A DNA stretch of 22,291 nucleotides, taken from positions 26,623 to 48,913 of the forward strand of contig DFLB01000069.1 of NCBI GenBank assembly GCA_002373995.1, written 5' to 3'. Positions 1 through 5,753 of this stretch are shown here, in pieces; the first letter of the stretch is position 1, and the number at the start of each line of letters is the position of its first letter. Under the pieces are notes generated by a model. The model was not told the origin of the DNA. It worked only from the letters and a program-made list of their open reading frames with translations, and did not search any database. The translations under genes and the position numbers were made by a program. This DNA is from Bacteroidales bacterium UBA3630 (lineage in GTDB: Bacteria; Bacteroidota; Bacteroidia; Bacteroidales; P3).

Positions 1-98
1 TCCTAAGCATATCCTAAGCACAACCAAAGCCCCCCCCAGCTCTTAGCCCCTTAGACTTTTTGCCTCTTAGACTTTTAGACTCTTAGCCTCCCCCCCCC
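1..98. repeat. low-complexity region with 11-bp and 8-bp direct repeats and C runs
   Basis: Three kinds of simple repeat are visible. TCCTAAGCA occurs at 1 and 12, an 11-base period that may continue to the left of the window. From 43 to 90 there are six consecutive 8-base units: TTAGCCCC, TTAGACTT, TTTGCCTC, TTAGACTT, TTAGACTC and TTAGCCTC. Runs of C flank them, at about 31-37 and 90-98. No coding sense is apparent. The region lies downstream of the leftward tRNA-Ser and its terminator. I do not recognise it as a named element; slippage-prone filler DNA is the simplest reading. Confidence 0.7.
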
Positions 99-129
99 AA
101 AAACAAAGTGCCGGCACAACACCGGCACT
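97..129 (-). terminator. intrinsic terminator after tRNA-Ser
   Basis: On the minus strand the sequence AGTGCCGG (129-122), a 7-base loop and CCGGCACT (114-107) form a perfect 8-bp GC-rich stem. It is followed directly by TTGTTTTT (106-99). This is a textbook rho-independent terminator placed about 40 bases after the 3' end of the tRNA. Confidence 0.8.
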
Positions 130-170
130 CTACCATGCAGCCCTCAACAACCCAATCGGCTGCCTCTCAG

Positions 171-255
171 CGGAGAGAGAGGGATTCGAACCCCCGGACC
201 CTCGCAGGTCAACGGTTTTCAAGACCGCCGCAATCGACCGCTCTGCCATCTCTCC
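171..255 (-). tRNA. tRNA-Ser (anticodon TGA)
   Basis: The minus strand folds as a class II tRNA of 85 nt. The acceptor stem is GGAGAGA with TCTCTCC and discriminator G. The anticodon loop is CTTGAAA, so the anticodon is TGA, reading UCA and related serine codons. A long variable arm contains GACC paired with GGTC. The T arm carries the TTCGAAT loop with a GGGGG/CCCTC stem. The long variable arm and anticodon both indicate serine. The CCA tail is not encoded: the bases after the discriminator read CTG. It has its own promoter and terminator and seems to be a single-gene unit. Confidence 0.97.
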
Positions 256-276
256 TTTCTCCCTTTTTTGGAGGTG

Positions 277-308
277 CAAAAATACAAACTTTTTCCGGAC
301 TGGCCAAA
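277..308 (-). promoter_or_regulatory. Bacteroidetes-type promoter of tRNA-Ser
   Basis: Read on the minus strand, TTTG (308-305) is followed after 20 bases by TATTTTTG (284-277). This matches the known Bacteroidetes housekeeping sigma consensus, TTTG at -33 and TAnnTTTG at -7 with a spacer of about 19-21. The start of transcription should fall near 270, about 15 bases before the tRNA 5' end. The assignment rests on motif match and position. Confidence 0.8.
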
Positions 309-370
309 TGCTTTTTCTGTCGTGTTGATTTTCAGTGCCATTCCTCGCGCTGCAAAGCACAGGACAGCCT

Positions 371-1585
371 TTAGCGTTGCATCTTTTGCTGCAGGAATAG
401 GTTGGATTTGAGGGGGGTGACGCCGGCAGCAGCAGGGTGTATAGGCAGGGTGTTGCGATAGTAGACATTCTCTTCAATATTCCTCCCGTCACTCAAGCGG
501 CAGGCTGCCAGCCGCTTCCGTGTGTTGGCATCGAAGATTTGCAATGCCCGCAAGTCGCCGTCGCCAATCTGGTAGCTCTCCGGATAGGCCACCGCATCGG
601 TCGAGGGCACGATATAGTATTGATAAAGACCCTCCACCATGCCTCGGTGCACCCAATACGGCAGGTAGGCGCATCTCTGGCTGATGGAGGCCGTGCCGGG
701 TGCCTTCTCAAGGGTCAGCTCCACCATGATGCCGCCGTCGCAGTTCTCATCGCGCTGGTTGCTGACCAGGTTCCCCATCGAGTAGACTACAATCTCTGTC
801 CTGCGGTCGTTCTCGGGCCGTGCATCGAGGGTGAAGTTCTGCACCACGTGGGGATGACCGCCTATGACGGCATCCGTGCCATGCTCCAGCAGCCAGCGGG
901 CGGTCGCCTCCTGTTCGGCATTGGCTTTGGTGGCATATTCTATACCCCAGTGGATAAGCGTGATAACAAACTCGGCGCCTTTCTCTCTCGCCACCCGTAG
1001 GTCGCGGCTCATCTCGGCAGTGTCTATCAGGTTCACCACGTTGGGACTGACGGCGGGTATGCCGTTGGTGCCATAGGTGTAGCAGAGCAGTGCCACACGG
1101 AAGCCGTTCCTTTCTACTATCAGCGGGTGCTCGTCGTCGCGCTGCTCGCGGTCGCCATAGGTGCCAAGGTGGGAAATACCCAGGCTGTCCAGCACCTGCA
1201 GGGTGCGTTCGAGGCCCCGCTTGCCGCGATCCATGCAGTGGTTGTTGGCGGTGGCCATGATGTCGAAACCCGCATCCCTGGCGGCGGCAGCCAGCGCGTC
1301 AGGCGACGAGAACTGTGGATAGCCCGTGTAGGGCGCTCCCGCCAGCGTGACTTCAAGGTTGACGATGGCTAAGTCGGCACTCTTGATGTAGTCTTCCACA
1401 TAGCGGAAGCAGGGCGCGTAGTCGTAGCCACCGTCTATCTGCCGCGCGGCCTTTATCTGTGGCCCGTGCCCCATCAGGTCGCCCGCGAAGAGGAGTTTCA
1501 GGCTCTGTGCATGTCCCGTACCACCCGTCACTAGGCCGAGCACAAATACCATCATGCTGATAATATGTCTATTGCACATTGTCAT
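371..1585 (-). CDS. CapA-family (poly-gamma-glutamate synthesis-type) metallophosphatase-like secreted protein
   Basis: The protein has 404 residues. An N-terminal signal peptide (about 1-26, ending GHAQ) is followed by the CapA/PGA_cap calcineurin-like fold. Visible family motifs are FAGDLMGH (33-40), NLE (76-78), ANNH (113-116), HWG (212-214) and GGHPHVVQ (242-249), in the order expected for the metal-binding loops of this family. CapA is required for poly-gamma-glutamate capsule anchoring in Bacillus, but most Bacteroidetes homologues have no known substrate and no capB or capC partner is visible here. The start was set at the ATG at 1585 because the signal peptide begins there. The frame stays open further upstream but only with low-quality sequence overlapping the preceding pseudogene. 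A second ATG two codons later is also possible. A promoter-like box lies about 20 bases upstream. Confidence 0.88.
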   Translation of the reverse strand: MTMCNRHIISMMVFVLGLVTGGTGHAQSLKLLFAGDLMGHGPQIKAARQIDGGYDYAPCFRYVEDYIKSADLAIVNLEVTLAGAPYTGYPQFSSPDALAAAARDAGFDIMATANNHCMDRGKRGLERTLQVLDSLGISHLGTYGDREQRDDEHPLIVERNGFRVALLCYTYGTNGIPAVSPNVVNLIDTAEMSRDLRVAREKGAEFVITLIHWGIEYATKANAEQEATARWLLEHGTDAVIGGHPHVVQNFTLDARPENDRRTEIVVYSMGNLVSNQRDENCDGGIMVELTLEKAPGTASISQRCAYLPYWVHRGMVEGLYQYYIVPSTDAVAYPESYQIGDGDLRALQIFDANTRKRLAACRLSDGRNIEENVYYRNTLPIHPAAAGVTPLKSNLFLQQKMQR

Positions 1586-1603
1586 ATCTATTTGTTGCAA
1601 CTG

Positions 1604-1611
1604 CAAAGATA
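1604..1611 (-). promoter_or_regulatory. possible -7 box for the CapA-family gene
   Basis: TATCTTTG on the minus strand fits the TAnnTTTG consensus exactly and lies 18 bases before the ATG at 1585. No good TTTG is seen at the -33 distance, so this is a partial match only. It would give the CapA-family gene its own promoter, separate from the sigma factor operon upstream. Confidence 0.4.
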
Positions 1612-1628
1612 CGTCTTTTTTCACATTC

Positions 1629-2033
1629 TCACTGTCCGGCGGCGCCGCCGCGGGCCTGCCACTCGAGGTCGTGCTTGCCGACGGGGCGGTTGTAGCGCAG
1701 ACTGAGGCTAAGCGTGTTGCGGCGGTGGTGGAGGTCCGTGTTGCGGTCGTAGGGGGTGAGGAGGAGGGCGGCGGGACTGCCTTCGGCCAGGCTGACGAGG
1801 CGCAGTTCGTCGTTGTGGCCGCCTTGGAAGATGTAGTTCCACGTGCCACTCAGGGTCAGGTTGTGCCCCTTGGCTCCCGGCAGGTGGCGCTTGATGTCGA
1901 AGTTGGTGAAGCCGTTGACCATCGACGAGCTGCGCACGGCGCTGTCGAGGGAGGCCTGGCCGACGCTGTCCGGGGCCTAGGCGTGCATCAGCACGGGGAG
2001 GAGCATGAGGGGGAAAAACAGGGTCTTTTTCAT
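1629..2033 (-). pseudogene. remnant of an outer-membrane/beta-barrel protein gene with an in-frame amber codon
   Basis: The frame starts at the ATG at 2033, only 4 bases after the stop of the gene before it. It encodes a convincing signal peptide (MKKTLFFPLMLLPVLMHA), then hits TAG at 1979-1977, exactly where cleavage would occur. The same frame continues for 116 more codons to TGA at 1629. That stretch has alternating polar and hydrophobic residues (for example LTLSGTWNYIF, NTLSLSLRYN and HDLEWQARGG), as in beta-barrel strands. At about 134 codons it is far too short for a barrel of that style, so it has probably also lost most of its 3' part. The barrel assignment is inferred from residue pattern, not from a recognised family. 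It was probably the last gene of the sigma factor operon. Confidence 0.6.
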
Positions 2034-2037
2034 AGCA

Positions 2038-2583
2038 TTATCTTTTTGTAGTCGCCAACTCAGTCGAAATCATGTGGTCTGCCACCTTGAGACTTTCGGC
2101 GTCGCCGTCGACGAGGAAGGCCAGGACGACCATGCGGTCGGAGGGGCAGTAGATGGCGTAGTGGCCACGGTCGCCCGGCAGGCCGTCGGCGTTGAAGACC
2201 ACCAGGTGCTTGCGTTCGCGCCAATGCCGCTCGAGCGAGTCGGCCTTCTGCTTCATCTGCCGCAGCGCCTCATCGGTTATCTTGGGGTGCGAGGCGAGGT
2301 CGTCCGACTCGTTGCTTATAGTGCCGTCGACATGGTGGCGCGTGGTGGTGAATGGCAGCGCAGGCAGCTCGCGACAGAGGGTGCGGTAGACGGCCGAGTC
2401 GTCGGTCTGCAGCAGGGTGACGCAGGCGCTGTCGCCGTCGCTCAGGGGGTAGCGCTCGACGCAGTAGGCCTGCACGCCGGGACGCGAGGCATAGCGCTTA
2501 TAGAGGCCCGTCTGGGCTTGCAGAGCGGAAAACGGAAAGAGGAAAGAGGAAAACAATGCAAGAAAGAAGACTGTACGTTTCAT
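2038..2583 (-). CDS. secreted protein of unknown function in an ECF sigma operon
   Basis: The protein has 181 residues. A signal peptide (about 1-24, ending ALQAQ) marks export. The mature part begins with a segment of the form LYKRYASRPGVQAYCVERYPL. This faintly resembles the start of DUF4252-type secreted proteins, which often sit beside sigma factors in Bacteroidetes, but I cannot confirm the family. There is no membrane span after the signal and no catalytic motif I recognise. The ATG at 2583 overlaps the stop of the preceding gene as ATGA, so translation is probably coupled. The frame is open upstream, but the signal peptide fixes this start. The next start lies 4 bases after its stop. 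Confidence 0.75.
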   Translation of the reverse strand: MKRTVFFLALFSSFLFPFSALQAQTGLYKRYASRPGVQAYCVERYPLSDGDSACVTLLQTDDSAVYRTLCRELPALPFTTTRHHVDGTISNESDDLASHPKITDEALRQMKQKADSLERHWRERKHLVVFNADGLPGDRGHYAIYCPSDRMVVLAFLVDGDAESLKVADHMISTELATTKR

Positions 2584-2855
2584 AGCTGTTGTATTTGTTT
2601 GATATGTTTGATATTGTTTTCGATGAGGGCCATCACGTCGTCGGGGTTGCACTGGCTGTTGCAGTAGATCCCCGGAGCGGGGGCGGCGGCCTGGGCGGCG
2701 TTGCCACGAGGCAGCAGCAGAATGAGCAGCACGGCGGCGGCAGCTACGGCGGGGATGGCTATGCGCCAGGCCGTGCGGTGCGGCCGTCGATGCTCGGCAC
2801 GGCGTCGCTGCACGTTGGCAGCATGGATACGTTCTATCAATTCGTTGGTATTCAT
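2580..2855 (-). CDS. small single-span membrane protein, probable anti-sigma partner
   Basis: The protein has 91 residues. A basic N-terminal part (1-30, rich in Arg and His) is followed by one hydrophobic span (about 31-49, ending LLILLLPR). A periplasmic tail has an Ala/Pro-rich linker and a CNSQC motif (Cys65 and Cys69) before an acidic/helical end. Size, topology and its position directly after an ECF sigma gene suggest that it holds or regulates the sigma factor. No zinc-binding HxxxCxxC motif of the usual anti-sigma domain is present in the cytoplasmic part, so the mechanism would differ. Its start overlaps the sigma gene stop (ATGA at 2855-2852), and its stop overlaps the next start in the same way. 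Confidence 0.7.
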   Translation of the reverse strand: MNTNELIERIHAANVQRRRAEHRRPHRTAWRIAIPAVAAAAVLLILLLPRGNAAQAAAPAPGIYCNSQCNPDDVMALIENNIKHIKQIQQL

Positions 2856-3322
2856 ATTTCGTTCAATTTGCGGAGTTTCTCTTTGATGCGACCCATGCGG
2901 GTGGTGACATTGGTCTGGCTGATGCCCGTCAGGCGGCCTATCTCTTCTGACGAGAATCCATCGAGGTAGAGGCCCACCAGCCGCTGGTCGGCCACTGGGA
3001 GTTGCACAATCAGCGCCCGTAGGTGCGTCGCCTGCTCACAAAGGACGGTGTCGTCGGGCAGGTCGAATGTGTCGAGGGGAAGGGTCTCCTCCTGTCGTGC
3101 ACGGTGACGGCGCCAACTGATGGCGGTGTTCAGCGCCACGCGGTAGAGCCACGTGATGGGCCTGTGGTCGGGCCGATAGCTCTTCCACCCCTGCCAGAGG
3201 TGCAGCAGGATGTCCTGCCGCAGGTCCTCGCGGTCCTCCTTGACGGAACAGAACGAGCGGCACACGCGCTCGATGGCCGCCGTGTGACGCTCGATGAGTT
3301 CTATGAAGGGGTGTTCGTCCAT
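2852..3322 (-). CDS. ECF-type RNA polymerase sigma-70 family factor
   Basis: The protein has 156 residues from the ATG at 3322; a GTG at 3340 would add six residues. Region 2 is visible as EDREDLRQDILLHLWQ and the following WLYRVALNTAISWRR. Region 4 is visible as LYLDGFSSEEIGRLTGIS with the helix TNVTTRMGRIKEKLRKL. There is no region 1.1 or region 3, which defines the ECF group. It should direct RNA polymerase to a small set of promoters, very likely including its own operon. It heads a tight group with a one-span membrane protein and two exported products, the standard layout for envelope-stress or signal-responsive ECF units. Confidence 0.93.
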   Translation of the reverse strand: MDEHPFIELIERHTAAIERVCRSFCSVKEDREDLRQDILLHLWQGWKSYRPDHRPITWLYRVALNTAISWRRHRARQEETLPLDTFDLPDDTVLCEQATHLRALIVQLPVADQRLVGLYLDGFSSEEIGRLTGISQTNVTTRMGRIKEKLRKLNEI

Positions 3323-3409
3323 TGCCGTTGTTGTTTTCACACCCTTATTAAACGCCCGTCGTGTTGATTTGTCACACTCGGCGTTATCTATTTCCGCTTC
3401 GCGTAATCC

Positions 3410-3460
3410 ATAAATCTATTCTGATTGGATTTATAGATCTCCGCCGGAGGCGGGGAGATC
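3410..3460 (-). terminator. tandem hairpins after the PNGase F-like gene
   Basis: On the minus strand the stop codon of the glycosidase overlaps a hairpin: GATCTCC with GGAGATC and GCC/GGC inner pairs (3460-3436), with two unpaired C in one arm. A second inverted repeat, ATAAATC/GATTTAT (3434-3410), follows at once with a 11-base loop. There is no strong U tract after the first stem. These could end transcription or protect the 3' end. The region also lies upstream of the sigma factor gene. Confidence 0.45.
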
Positions 3461-5153
3461 AGTATTCCACGATGAGCACGCCGCTGACGGCCCAGTGGGA
3501 GAACATGCCTTGGACGGGCTTACCCTGTGGGATGGCGACGGTGAGGGTGTGCTCCTTGCCGTCGGCCCAGGGCGAGAGGTCGAAGTAGACGGGTTGAGTG
3601 GCCGTGCCGGGGCACCAGCCGCTGCGCGAGAAGTCGCTACTCGATAGGCCGTTCCAGAAGTTGCCGCTCACCGGGTTCAGGTCTCGGTAGCAGCCGCAGT
3701 CCTGCCGCCAGGGGGTGTGGGTGAAGGCTACCTTGCCGTCGATGAGGATGGTGTTCTGCTTGGGCACGAACTCGTCGCCCTCGCCCCAGCCGCCGTGGCC
3801 GGTGCTGATGTAGCGCAACTCGGCAGACTGATCGATGTCTTCAAGTCTGAATGTTACCGTCAGCGAGTCGGTGCCGAAGAGCTTGCCATAGTTCTGCCCG
3901 GCCATTTCGAGGACATTGCAGGTGTTGAAGAGAGAGACGACTTCGCCGGGGAATTCACTCTCTTCTCCCGATTCCTCCCACACGTAGTCGTTGGGATACG
4001 ACTTTATATCCACGGTGACCCGATGGCCGCCGCCGTCGTAGTTGCCAATCCATATGCCGATGCATACACTCTGGTCATCCATGCAGCGGTAGTAGAGGTC
4101 GGTAATCTCCTGACGGTAGAAAGTCTCGTCGCGCCAGTCGATGCCGTAGCCGGCCATGCGCTCGTTGAAGTGGCCCACACCGAAGGGGGTGAAGAAGCGC
4201 ACCAGCTCGATGGGGGGCTGGTAGCTGCCCGTGGCCATCATGCCCTGGTAGCGCTGGCCGTCGCGGCCGGTGAAGACAGGCAAGCTGTCGGGGTGGTTGT
4301 TGATGCCCTCAAAGAAGCCTGGAGTGACGATGAAGAGCGACCCCGTGCGGTCGTAGGCGTCGCCGTTGCTCTGCTGGTGCAGTTCCACGAAGTGCTGGTA
4401 GTGGTGCGGCAGGTGGGGCAGCTCGACCTTTTTGAGGATGAGAGTGCCGCCGGCATAGTGCAGCACTGTGTCGTTGGGCACAGCCTGCAGGCCGCCGTCG
4501 ATATGGGCATTCTCCTTGCCCCAGCATATCTGCTCGTGGTCGAAGATGCGGGTGGTGACGACGAGGCGTTCCTTCATGATGCGGTCCAGCTCGCGGGGCG
4601 AAACGCGGCGCGACGGGAGCAGCACCTTTAATGGGCCACAGATCCCCCAGTCGACCTTCTCGGCCTTGGCCAGCACCAGCCGCTTCTGCCCGTTGCGGGT
4701 GAAGGAGCGTAGCACGCCCTTGTTCAGGCCATAGTAGGGCAGTGGGTTGACATTGACGGGCGCCTTTTCGTCCATCTCGAACTCCAAGGTGTTGCTGTTG
4801 ACTGAGCAGATGTGCTTCTTGCCGTCGCGGCGCCACTCAATGTCGCTGCGCGAGAACCCCGTGCGGTAGAAGTAGACGCTGTCGTCGTAGTAGGCGCTGA
4901 CCATGATGCTGTCCTGTGCATAGTCCACCTCGGTGACCGTCTGGCAGTAGCCGGGGATGAGCTCGCCCTCGGGCTGCGGGCTGACGATGGTGATGACGTC
5001 GCCCTCGCGGTGCACCGTTATCACCGACGTGTCGTTCCGCTCACCATACTCAATCTGGTGGTAGGTGAACTCGTTGGCGCCTTTCGGTATCTTGACCTGC
5101 GCAACGGCCACCAGGGGCAGCAAGGTCATCAGTAGCAATGTTTTTTTCATCAT
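3459..5153 (-). CDS. PNGase F-type peptide-N-glycosidase, secreted, with N-terminal extra domain
   Basis: The protein has 564 residues with a signal peptide (1-19). The second half matches the two-domain fold of Flavobacterium/Elizabethkingia PNGase F. The first jelly roll carries NGDAYDRTGSLFIV (263-276), where Asp268 lines up with catalytic Asp60. The second carries GHGGWGEGDEF (452-462), where Glu461 lines up with Glu206. These are followed by the family stretches DCGCYRDLNPVSGNF and RSGWCPGT. The helper residue Glu118 of PNGase F appears to be replaced near IGIWIGN (365-371). Residues 20-240 form an added domain like the bowl-shaped N-terminus of type II PNGases. The enzyme would cut N-glycans from glycoproteins outside the cytoplasm. 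It stands alone, divergent from the FMN-binding gene. The start could also be the next ATG, one codon later. The alignment is from memory, so the residue matches are inference. Confidence 0.85.
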   Translation of the reverse strand: MMKKTLLLMTLLPLVAVAQVKIPKGANEFTYHQIEYGERNDTSVITVHREGDVITIVSPQPEGELIPGYCQTVTEVDYAQDSIMVSAYYDDSVYFYRTGFSRSDIEWRRDGKKHICSVNSNTLEFEMDEKAPVNVNPLPYYGLNKGVLRSFTRNGQKRLVLAKAEKVDWGICGPLKVLLPSRRVSPRELDRIMKERLVVTTRIFDHEQICWGKENAHIDGGLQAVPNDTVLHYAGGTLILKKVELPHLPHHYQHFVELHQQSNGDAYDRTGSLFIVTPGFFEGINNHPDSLPVFTGRDGQRYQGMMATGSYQPPIELVRFFTPFGVGHFNERMAGYGIDWRDETFYRQEITDLYYRCMDDQSVCIGIWIGNYDGGGHRVTVDIKSYPNDYVWEESGEESEFPGEVVSLFNTCNVLEMAGQNYGKLFGTDSLTVTFRLEDIDQSAELRYISTGHGGWGEGDEFVPKQNTILIDGKVAFTHTPWRQDCGCYRDLNPVSGNFWNGLSSSDFSRSGWCPGTATQPVYFDLSPWADGKEHTLTVAIPQGKPVQGMFSHWAVSGVLIVEY

Positions 5154-5157
5154 AATG

Positions 5158-5188
5158 CAATAATAACGTGCAAATGCCGTTATTATTG
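5158..5188. promoter_or_regulatory. perfect 11-bp inverted repeat between divergent genes
   Basis: CAATAATAACG (5158-5168) and CGTTATTATTG (5178-5188) are exact reverse complements separated by 9 bases. The repeat fills most of the 53-base space between the starts of the PNGase F-like gene (minus) and the FMN-binding gene (plus). The position suggests an operator for a dimeric regulator controlling both genes, or an RNA hairpin in the leaders. No regulator gene is nearby. Confidence 0.55.
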
Positions 5189-5206
5189 TTCTAAAAGCTA
5201 TTTTAC

Positions 5207-5737
5207 ATGAAGAGAATCATCGCTATGGCCTTTGTGGCCCTGTTTTCGGTGGGCGCTGTGTACGCCCAGCATTGCGGCCATCACGGTCAAGGTCAGCATT
5301 GTGGACGGCACATGCAACAGGCTCCGCAGACGCAGTTCAACGCCGACGGCATTCAGATGGATATCGTGACAGCCTTCCCAAAGGTGAAGAGCATCAAGAA
5401 AACCGACAAGTGGACTGAGGTCTACGATGCTCAGAACAAGCTGCTGGGGTATGCCATCTATAGCCAACCCGCCAGCAACGGCATTAAGGGCTTTGCCGGC
5501 GAAACGCCTGTGATGATCGCGCTCAACCTCAAGAAGAAGATTACAGGGGTGTATCTGTTGCCGTGTGTCGAGTCGCCGAATTTTGTGCAGCGTGTTCGCG
5601 ATGCAGGCTTCTTCAACCAGTGGAACGGCCTGAGCATCAAGAAGGCCAAGAAGAAAAAAGTGGATACGGTGAGCGGTGCCACCTACACCAGCCGCGCCGT
5701 GGCGCAGAGCGTTCAGGCTGTTTTGAACAAGTTTTAA
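5207..5737 (+). CDS. secreted FMN-binding domain protein with His/Cys-rich N-terminus
   Basis: The protein has 176 residues. The signal peptide (1-20, ending VYAQ) is followed by a short His/Cys/Gly segment (HCGHHGQGQHCGRHM, 22-36) that could bind metal. An FMN_bind domain occupies about 50-176. It ends with DTVSGATYTS (153-162), the signature for covalent FMN attachment by ApbE to Thr159. Such domains occur in RnfG/NqrC and in many extracytoplasmic electron carriers. Here there is no Rnf or Nqr gene around it and no transmembrane anchor after the signal, so it is probably a soluble periplasmic or surface flavoprotein. lepA begins 16 bases downstream and may be cotranscribed. Confidence 0.9.
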   Translation: MKRIIAMAFVALFSVGAVYAQHCGHHGQGQHCGRHMQQAPQTQFNADGIQMDIVTAFPKVKSIKKTDKWTEVYDAQNKLLGYAIYSQPASNGIKGFAGETPVMIALNLKKKITGVYLLPCVESPNFVQRVRDAGFFNQWNGLSIKKAKKKKVDTVSGATYTSRAVAQSVQAVLNKF

Positions 5738-5753
5738 GGTTTCTGAGTTTTAC

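Noticed and set aside
1977..1979. Amber codon as pyrrolysine or another recoded residue
   Set aside because: No suppressor tRNA is in view (the nearby tRNA-Ser has anticodon TGA, not CTA). The gene looks truncated at its 3' end as well, so decay is simpler.
319..3370. Shared 13-mer gtcgtgttgattt at 319-331 and 3358-3370
   Set aside because: A few exact 13-base matches are expected by chance in a window of this size, and the flanks do not match.
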